A stretch of 64,000 nt of DNA, from NCBI GenBank assembly GCA_963573305.1, contig OY754331.1, positions 90,263,434-90,327,433 of the forward strand, written 5' to 3'. The translations under genes and the position numbers were made by a program. Positions 56,531 through 64,000 of the stretch are shown one piece after another (position 1 is the stretch's first letter; each line of letters starts with the position of its first letter). The notes under the pieces are model-generated. The model was not told the origin of the DNA and did no database searches. It saw only the letters and a program-made list of their open reading frames with translations. The stretch is from Pyrrhosoma nymphula (lineage: Eukaryota; Arthropoda; Insecta; Odonata; Coenagrionidae).

Positions 56531-58019
56531 GCGAACCGATCTTTAGTTCTACATGGCTTCTTGCTCTGGTGAGTTGTTTGTGCTTGTATATGAAGTGCTC
56601 AATATTTTGGAAGAAAGGAGTGTTCTTAGCTCAGATTCAAAATCTGAAGATTCAAATGGATTTATTCTTGATTCTAGTTCTGAAGAGGAAATAGAAGAAT
56701 CTCATTCATCAAGAATATCCATGATAATACTTGGGAAGAGGTCAACATTGCTAACCCCTCTTGGCCTTTTGCATGTGATATTATTGGGAAACAACTAGTG
56801 CCAGTTGTGTCTGCAGACAATCCCCTGCAATATTTTGAGTTATTTTTTGATGATTTTTTAATTATGTTGATAGTGAATGAAACATATTGTTATGCAGGAT
56901 AATTCCTTGCCCAATGAGAAAAACAATATTTCTTTCCCAAAAATATCATGATTTTAAAAGTGGGTTCCCACAAATCCAGATAAAATCAGGGTATTCTAGC
57001 TTTGCTAATGTTGATGGGATTAATTCAGAATCCAACATTTAGAATGTAATTTAGATGGAAACACTTGTTAGAAATGCAATTTTTTCCAAATGTAATGAGC
57101 AAAGAAAGGTTTCCCTGCTTAGTTAATTTCTGTTAATTCTTAGTTATTTCTGTTAATTAAAAGTTAATTTCTGCATTTGTAGATAATACTAATGAGTAAA
57201 TTGTAAACCAAGATCCTAAATTGCATAAAATTTTACCTATTATTGAAAACCTGTGAACTAAATTCCAGATAGTGCATATACCTGGTAGGGAAGTAATGTT
57301 GATAAATCTTTACTCTTGTGGAAAGGCAGGCTTTCATTAAAACATGAAAGCTGCTAGGTTTGGTAGAAAAAAATTTTTAACTGTGTGATTCCTCTGGATA
57401 TTTATGGAACTTTATTATTTTAGTTACTCTGGGACAAATTTTGTATGTGAAATTACAAAGGATTTAGATCTTTTTTCAACAAAAGGGGTTTTGAGTTAGC
57501 GTGAAAAACTATTAGACTTGGGAAGATGTGTATTGACAATTTTTATAGTAGCCCCGATCTTTTCCAGAGATTGGTTCATAAGACTACTGATGCAAATGGA
57601 ACCGTCAAAATCACCCAAAATGTATGTGAATACAAATAAAAAAGTAACTAAAAAAAGGAGAAATAGAGTAAAGTGTGATATATTAGTGGTGTTGAAGTGG
57701 AAGGATAAGCGTGATGTCTTAATGCTCTCTACAAAACATTCAGATGTAATGCAACCATAAGCCGAAATGTAAGGCTAGATCAATTTAAAAAATCAACCTG
57801 CATAATGGACTATAATAAGTATATTGGGAGATGAAGATTTAAAAGATCAGCTTTTAGAGATGGCAGTTTTGAGTACTTACATTCTGTACTGCAAGGCTGG
57901 TAACAAGAAAGACCATTAGTTATTCAGAATAAGCCTTATAGATAAAATCATAGCTAGGTATCATGGGCAAAATATAGAGAAGCATAAAGGACGACCAACG
58001 GATACGGACTCTGAATGTA

Positions 58020-58862
58020 CGAGGGGGGACCCAAAAGTAACTGGACGGTGTGCACAATGCCATTCATAGACTTAGTAGAGAGTTCTCCCGCTGGATGTGG
58101 TTAGTAGGTACCTTTGGCTTGGTAGAGGTGGTAGGAAAGAACAAAGAGTGTGTTTGAAATTTTCTTTCTTGCTTGAAAAATTGGCAACAGAAGGTTACCA
58201 AATGCTTCAACAGGCTTTCAAGGAGGATGCTATGAGCCGCACACATGTTTTCAAGTCGTTTGGGCCCTTCAAACGTGGTGACTTGAGTGTTGAAGACAAT
58301 GCTTGTTCTGGGCACCTTTCAACATCTCGAAACGATGAAAACATTGAAGAAATCCGCCAAAAAATCAACGAGGATCATCGTTTCACAATTGAAAAAATTT
58401 CAGAAGAGACAGGCATGAGTTGGAGCTTGTGCCAGCGGATTTCGACTGAGGATTTCCAAATGAGACGGGTTGCCACTAAATTTGTTCCTCGCCTTGTTGT
58501 TGTTTGACAACGCCTTACGAGTGAACCATTAATTGGCCTCTCAGGGGTGGTCTGTCGTTCCTCAACCGCCGTATTTTCCAGATCTAGCCCCATGCGACTT
58601 TTTTCTGTTCCCAAGAATGATGAAAAATCTAAAAGGGAAGCGTTTTGATGATGTGGAGGTGGTAAAAACAGCTTCGCAAAGGGCACTGGACAATATCAAA
58701 GTTGAAGAGTTCCAGAGGTGCTTCAAACAGTGGGAAAAAAGACTTAACAAGTGCATCGCATCTAGTGGAGAGTACTTTGAAGGTGACTGAAGGAATTTTG
58801 TAAAAAAGTTAATAAATAAATTTTTTATAACAGAAATCCGGTTGTTTTTGGGTTCTCCCTCG
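58020..58862 (+). mobile_element. mariner element with internal deletion
   Basis: Ends CGAGGGGGGACCCAAAAG and, inverted, CGAGGGAGAACCCAAAAA, flanked by TA (58018-58019, 58863-58864). At 843 bp it is shorter than a full mariner (about 1.3 kb). Inserted into the 3' end of the piggyBac gene. Confidence 0.92.
58135..58790 (+). pseudogene. mariner transposase, internally deleted
   Basis: First part (to 58507): EQRVCLKFSFLLEKLATEGY, then MSRTHVFKSFGPFKRGDLSV (DNA-binding helices), then NIEEIRQKINEDHRFTIEKI and FQMRRVATKFVPRL. About 450 bp carrying the first two catalytic Asp residues are lost. The second part (about 58540-58790) has PPYFPDLAPCDFFLFPRM (third Asp) and ends WEKRLNKCIASSGEYFEGD. The stop after VPRLVVV and the deletion rule out activity. 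Confidence 0.92.
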
Positions 58863-58995
58863 TACGTGGCTGATAGGACAGCATATTTTTCAGAAGGATC
58901 CTAAAACAGAACTTTCAAGGTAGGAAGAAGAAAGTACACACGTTGTGTGTACCAAAAATGGAAAGACAAAAGAAACAAGATATACCTATATGTGT

Positions 58996-59213
58996 AAAAA
59001 TTTCCCAGGAACACCATCCCTCTGCTTTGGCCTGTTTTGATCAATACCACATGCAGCTCAATTCCCAAGCAGCAGACGATATCCAACGGATATCTAAATG
59101 AGGTAAAAATTGCCCAGGAACACCATCCCTCTGCTTTGGCCTGTTTTGATCAATACCACACGCAGCTCAATTCCCAAGCAGCAGACGATATCCATCGGAT
59201 ATCTAAATGAGGT
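58996..59213. repeat. 109-bp tandem duplication
   Basis: Two head-to-tail copies (58996-59104 and 59105-59213) differ at only a few bases. They include CCCAGGAACACCATCCCTCT and CAGCAGACGATATCC. The first copy overlaps the piggyBac C-terminal coding relic. Confidence 0.85.
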
Positions 59214-59254
59214 TGATATATCCAAAAGACGATGTTATTACACGATGGATACTT

Positions 59255-59400
59255 TGACAACATTACATAGATATCCTATTTGTAATATCCACGATGAGTT
59301 GTAAAAATAACGTTACATAGACATCCTATTTGCAACATCCACGATGAGTTGTAAAAATAACGTTACATAGATATCCAAGTTGTAATATCCGTGATATTCT
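59255..59400. repeat. Minisatellite, about 50-bp unit, three copies
   Basis: Unit reads AACRTTACATAGAYATCC followed by TATTTGYAAYATCCACGATG and AGTTGTAAAAAT. The third copy is partial and diverged. ATATCC motifs recur. Confidence 0.8.
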
Positions 59401-59793
59401 TAATTGACATTAAAGAGATAGTCGATCCGTATTAAACTGATAAAGATAAATAATATATAGTTATTATTTTAAAGTTTAAAATATGTAATAATTTTCAAAA
59501 ATATGATATTATCATTAAAATGAATCCTGTATATCACGTTGCAAACAATCAATACATATATCTTCCTTCCTCTTTATCACCTTTACCATCAATTCAAGAA
59601 GTGGCACTTATTTCCTTAAAAAATTGTCATTCCAAACAGTATCCCTGGCGATAATGTTCCGCTTCCTCGACCGGTCGCAGTAGCGTGCACAAAATGTACG
59701 GAAGCGGTGCTTTCCGCTTCCGCTTTCCGATAAGGAGATACAAGAAGAATCGAGCTGCCCAAAAACGACAGTTACTGGTTGATACCACATATG
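59401..59793. other. Unassigned AT-rich DNA
   Basis: No ORF with a recognised motif and no repeats seen apart from short AT runs. Confidence 0.3.
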
Positions 59794-59845
59794 GCCTATG
59801 GGCCATAAATCGAGGTAATATTACCTCGATTTATGGCCCATAGGC
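59794..59845. repeat. Perfect 52-bp palindrome
   Basis: GCCTATGGGCCATAAATCGA then GGTAAT, followed with no spacer by the exact reverse complement. It would extrude as a cruciform with 26-bp arms. No flanking element ends recognised. Confidence 0.92.
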
Positions 59846-61384
59846 TGTTGGTCTGCAAAGTGCGCCCCTGGCAGCCACCCGCCTGGCCAGCCCCTAGCTA
59901 CAACGCTGAAACTAATGTGCAGGAATTGGAAAAATCTTGTTTATTCGCTGTAATATTGCATTTATATGCATACTATGTGGCAATAAAGGATAACAGTTAT
60001 CTGGCATTAATTAATGGCAAATAACTTTTATCAAGATTTTATGGTATTTCCTCAAACTATCACGGAATTATCATTTAATGATTATAGTTCTCGAAGTCAC
60101 ATTTATCCACGGAAGTGACTACAATATATACGTCTTTCTCAACACTGTTCATTCAGCATTAGATGAGAGATTGGAATTGAATTGAAAATATTTTAGTTCT
60201 GGATCCACAAAATCTTCGAAGCAGGCAAAAATAATGCACGCTGAGGGATTTTAATATCCAGTTTAAAGTCATGCTTGAGGGGCAAAGGGGTCACATGATG
60301 GCATTTGACTACTGCATCACTTATACATAATTCTTTCCTAAACCAATTTTTTTTGTTGTAATGTTAGACTTGTCACTAAAATGGAGTGTCTTAAAAATTT
60401 ACTTTCCTATGTATACTCTAGTTTAGGGTAAATGTCGGCCACCACCAGTTAGGGATACACATGCGAAGCAAAATTCACTTCACTTCCAATCACACATTCA
60501 AAATCTGGTTATATTGGGGGTCGGAGGTACATCCGGTGATATAGGCAACCTGCACTATTATGAGAAGAAAGGAGTATTCTTGATGAGTTACAATTTCAGC
60601 ACACATAAGTGAAGATCCAAGTAAAAACATGTGGCAATCTTCACATTATTTTCGTATTGATGAAAATAAGGTTTTATATTCACGTACATATTATTATATT
60701 TCTTATAACTAGAGATAGGAAGATTATGCATTTTGAAACCCACTATTATGTGACCAAATAATGATTAAATATGCGGCAAAATTCTGATATCTATGCTGAC
60801 ATTATGCAGCTTAAAAATTGCATTTATGCGTTTTCATGAAAATTATGCAACATTTTGGAGATTGCCTCCATCACGCATACAATCCCGTCAGGTATAAGGC
60901 CCTTTGTCATACTCCATATTTTATGGAAACCCATCTGGTGTACTGCATTCTCATCAGGTACCCTCAATTATTTAATCAATTCAGAGTTTCATCAGGCAAA
61001 ATAGGAATTATACCTGTTAGAAATAAATATCTCCTGAGACAGACTCAATTTTAGGCCAACCTTTTACTGAAGAAATCAGGAACTGGATGGTGAAAAATAA
61101 ACTGTGAAGCTAAGGATTGACATTTTTATTGAATAAAATGCAACAAAAAAACAATTACATTACAGTGAACAGGGCTAACTAAAACAATCACAGTAAATGC
61201 TGATTATAACCCCTGAGATTTGTCAATTTATATCACCTATGGCAAAGTAGAAATTATCATGGGCATGGGGTGGGGTCATTAGGATCTTCATCATTGAAAT
61301 CCTGCCAGCAGCATGCTGTCTCACAATCAGAGGCTGCTGTAGAATTATTGTTATTCATAACATCATCACATCCCATTGCCAATG

Positions 61385-61663
61385 TCATACCTTCATTAAG
61401 ATACATACCATACTTTCTGTATTTTTTGCAGTCAACCTTGTTCTTTTGGGTGTAAGGATATCATTATACCCTGAAAAGGCTCTCTCACTATCTACGTTAG
61501 CAGCAGGAATAAAAAGAAAAGACAAACAAAGAGCAGAAAATTCGGCATTTGTTGTTTGCATACTTAGAGTATCATAAACTACATCAAATTGTTTACCCTT
61601 CTTGTTAGGAACATTGAATTTTGTCAATTGCTTGACAGAATCACTCAAGAGCCCATGCAGCAC
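61385..61663 (-). pseudogene. hAT transposase C-terminal dimerisation domain
   Basis: The 92-codon ORF contains FSALCLSFLFIPAANVDSER followed by AFSGYNDILTPKRTRL. This is the classic hAT dimerisation signature (IPAxxxxSERxFS...R..L). Full hAT transposases are about 600 residues, so this is only the tail; upstream catalytic parts are missing. Confidence 0.85.
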
Positions 61664-61779
61664 TAAGAAATTGACACGTGGAATGGGATCCAGTAAAGAT
61701 ATGGCATTTTTGGCTTGTATGGGATGTTGATGCTCCCTCCACTATTCCCTGTCGACGCTCACAGCCGTACTGACTTCTT

Positions 61780-61935
61780 TGAAAAGGCCGGTTACAAAAG
61801 CCCCACCCTCCCAATGACCGACATCGGACATAGCCACCAAGATACATTGTATTGTATACAGAGATTGTATTTCGGTGGCTACGTTCGATGTCAGTCGTTG
61901 GGAGCCACCGAAATACAATGTATTTTGGTGGCTAC
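61780..61935. repeat. Inverted repeat inside hAT
   Basis: CCGACATCGGACATAGCCAC (about 61817) pairs with GTGGCTACGTTCGATGTC (about 61876), and a further CCACCGAAATACAATGTATT repeat follows. This may be an imperfect inserted hairpin. Confidence 0.55.
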
Positions 61936-62254
61936 GCATCAAACGCACTGGAAGGCTGGGGCGGGAATTAGAGGTGAAGGGCATGAGTCCGGTATCGAGA
62001 GAGGCCATAAAACTGCTTTTTAGAGCGAAAATTAAGCCGGCTGTGCGAGAATTATGCAGATTATGCACGCATAATGCAAATTACGCAGTATGCTGCATTA
62101 GAGGTTAGATTATGCGATATTATGCGCAGTAAATTTGTACTAGGTATGGAGTAAGGTTACTCAAAAAGTCAAACTATTTGCATTCTGATGAAATTAAAAA
62201 ATTATGCGATTATGCGGTCTGCATAATCTTCCTATCTCTACTTATAACATAGTG

Positions 62255-62640
62255 CCTTATAACACTTATAGTGCCTGTCCCCTGAAACAATCGAACCAAC
62301 CTTTGTGCACTTTGAAGTCTTCGTAGCATGCAGAACTAGTGGAAGGAGCCTTAAATTTTCAAAAATCTGCTTGGCTTTCTCATACATAAACTGTTCAGGA
62401 GCAGTATCACCTTTTAACTTCTTTTTGTGGAGTGTTCAATCCACGAGACACTTTAATTTCTTGTAGGTGCTCTTTCTGTTTAATTATTGTTGATATAGTG
62501 GACTGCGAAGAACCGTACTCATGTGATTAAGTGATAACCCTAGCACCCTCATCATGTTCCTTCACTATCTCCTACTTGACTTTAATTGTTATTTTTTGTT
62601 TGAGTTGCGTTTTTAGGAGCACAGTCAGAAATGTCCCACA
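62255..62640 (-). pseudogene. Tigger/CENP-B-like DNA-binding domain remnant
   Basis: Minus-strand reading from about 62615: QKITIKVK.EIVKEHDEGAR, then EYGSSQSTISTIIKQKEHLQ (helix-turn-helix), then VSRGLNTPQKEVKR, EKAKQIFENLRLLPL-like spacing (in part frameshifted), and FKVHKGWFDCFRG. This is the N-terminal half of a pogo/Tigger family transposase. The catalytic half is absent; the hAT begins just to the left. Confidence 0.7.
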
Positions 62641-63796
62641 ATAAACCAATTTCTGGCAAGTTTAGTTATCCAATAGTTAATGTGGTTTGGAAAGATGTGG
62701 TTCACTGTTTAAACTACGCCCTTCGTTGACAATACCATTTCGCACTGAAAACATTCAAAGACTGATTCACACAACAGTAGAGCGCATTAGTGACCCAGAT
62801 GGCAGTGCAATGCAGATTCTCTCGGTATCTCAGAGTGAAGTCATAAGGGTGAGAATTTCAATGCAAATTTAGATACGGTATTACATTGCATCCATATTAT
62901 TCACCAAGAAATCTTACGATATTATTCAGCTTGTTAGCACTAGAACGGCTGTCTTAACCGTTTTGGCTAAATATGTTTTTTTATTGTCTCACATTTAGGA
63001 CTCAGTAACCGCAGAACATTTTTATTTGGTGAATTTTCATCCTTTTTTATGGTCTTTTAAATGGTGTAACAAACATTTTTGTGAATTGAATATTTCTCCT
63101 TGATTTTAAAATTTTACCTAGAGCAGCCATTTTGGCTAAATGTCGGTTAGCGCTCATTTACTGACATAAAAAACTGCACTCATGCTTCTGGTGCACTAAT
63201 ATATATTTGGGGTCAATATAGCATCCATCGCCCATCCTCCTTCCCTCCATCCCTCCCCATCATCCCCTTCCTCCTCATCCCCCCCAACCCCACTCTCTTC
63301 GCATTCACATTATTTTCGATTCAATTTAACTTTTCTGTAGTGTTGGCTGAAATATGTTCTCTGCGCTCAAATTTCATGCTTTGCTCGGCTCATGTTTGCA
63401 AAATGACTACACAGGGAGTGACAACAGCGAGCAGATGCAGAATCACGATAGTACGGCGCTCACCTGGACCACCAATGCCGCCTGCCGGTGCTAGGTGGTA
63501 GTGATGGTTCAAGTCTCGACTAGTGAATGTGAGGTGTTTTTGGGATTCCCACCGGGTCAGGTGTTTGGCTACTGTCAGAGTTTGATGGATGACACTTCCA
63601 TCGTTTTTAGAGCGTTGATTCCATGGCCTCTTCTGCCCTTGCGTATATACCCGTATCAGCGGGTCAAGTCAGCTAGCTATGATTGGATGTTGTAATTCCT
63701 TCTTCTCACTATTTATTTTGGAGTGCGGTATCCCATGTTTGACTTAGCACGTACCTGGAGTCACTATTGAAGATGTTCTTTATAAGCCGGATTACT
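62641..63796. other. Unassigned DNA
   Basis: Around 62939 TTAGCACTAGAACGGC resembles the piggyBac end CACTAGAAC at 24847, without a partner in the window. C-rich microsatellite-like DNA lies at 63225-63300. The ORF 63495-63695 has no recognised domain. Confidence 0.3.
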
Positions 63797-64000
63797 ATGG
63801 CTTCCTTTCTCAATACCCAGAGACCAGTGTCCTACAAATTACTCGGATTCGGACCAAAAATAAGAGCAAAAGTCGTTGCTGGTAATTATTGTGAATTGGA
63901 AGAGAGCATTGATGATCTGAATTGTAATGCTGATGCTCTTCCATGTTACTGGTTGCTCCTGATGGGAAAAAGTGGATTTTGCAAGATTTTGGTTTCAAAC
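63797..64000 (+). CDS. ORF open at window end, unidentified
   Basis: From ATG at 63797 the frame stays open for 68 codons to the edge: MASFLNTQRPVSYKLLGFGP, then KIRAKVVAGNYCELEESIDD and so on. I recognise no family. It could be an exon or the start of another repeat gene. Confidence 0.3.
   Translation, partial: MASFLNTQRPVSYKLLGFGPKIRAKVVAGNYCELEESIDDLNCNADALPCYWLLLMGKSGFCKILVSN

Larger units (their letters stand above)
56553..59095 (+). pseudogene. piggyBac transposase remnant 4, split by a mariner
   Basis: Plus-strand order: acidic start LSSDSKSEDSNGFILDSSSE (about 56615); DNPLQYFELFFDDFLIMLIV near 56815; KLHKILPIIENL and HIPGREV near 57215-57290; KDKRDVLMLSTKHSDV (57700-57750); DYNKYIGR near 57810; and KGRPTDTDSEC ending at 58017. 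After the mariner (58020-58862) the C-terminal Cys region continues with STHVVCTKNGKTKETRY and CFGLF.SIPH (58930-59050). Full of stops and frameshifts, so long dead. Confidence 0.75.
60710..62240. mobile_element. hAT transposon, 1.53 kb, with perfect 8-bp target duplication
   Basis: The octamer CTTATAAC flanks it on both sides (60702-60709, 62241-62248). Ends TAGAGATAGGAAGATTATGC are exactly inverted on the right. It encodes a hAT C-terminal domain on the minus strand. The unbroken target duplication and ends suggest a fairly young, deleted derivative. Confidence 0.92.

Noticed and set aside
1..64000. CRISPR arrays, operons or bacterial mobile islands
   Set aside because: Repeats present are tandem or inverted eukaryotic types without regular spacers, and the one clear gene is spliced.

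Overview
The window looks like animal, most likely arthropod (insect-like), nuclear DNA with a large, transposon-rich genome. It is AT-rich, has GT-AG introns up to about 15 kb, and carries mariner, Tigger/pogo, piggyBac, hAT, Ty1/copia and several non-LTR retroelements of the kinds common in insects. I cannot name the species. There is no sign of bacterial operons, CRISPR arrays or convincing tRNA/rRNA genes.

One host gene is clear. It is an eight-exon, plus-strand histidine acid phosphatase (prostatic/lysosomal acid phosphatase family), coding from 5394 to 39163. It would make a 437-residue type I membrane protein with a signal peptide, the RHGDR catalytic motif, the HD motif, a C-terminal membrane anchor and a short tail carrying a YxxPhi-type motif. 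Exons 1-4 are compact (5394-6655). Exons 5-8 are spread over about 18 kb (21416-39163), because introns 4 and 5 (14.8 and 12.5 kb) are filled with mobile DNA.

Layout: 390-3898 is a tail-to-tail pair (plus a third scrap) of a broken LINE. Intron 4 (6656-21415) holds a 6.3-kb transposon with inverted repeats of about 0.8 kb and a decayed gene of a distinctive family I cannot name. Nested in it are a TTAA-flanked element and a 1.1-kb foldback. Then come two LINE remnants, each split by a DNA transposon (one also by a hairpin retroposon), and a minus-strand copia remnant split by another element. Intron 5 (21540-34005) holds one piggyBac remnant and then a piggyBac that contains a Tigger that contains a Tigger-like MITE. 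Introns 6 and 7 hold weak mariner and LINE relics.

Downstream (39164-64000) is almost all repeats. There is a TIR element, a nearly identical 2.78-kb tandem duplication, and a piggyBac gene with all three acidic motifs visible. Further on are Tigger relics, a solo-LTR-like unit, a MITE, a piggyBac with a mariner inserted into its 3' end, minisatellites, a hAT element with a perfect 8-bp target duplication, and a Tigger DNA-binding-domain relic. An ORF open at the window edge is unassigned.

The strongest candidates for something not routinely described are the long-TIR element and its gene family, two hairpin retroposons with 12-13 bp target duplications and hammerhead-like cores, and the foldback made of inverted arrays of about 155-bp repeats.
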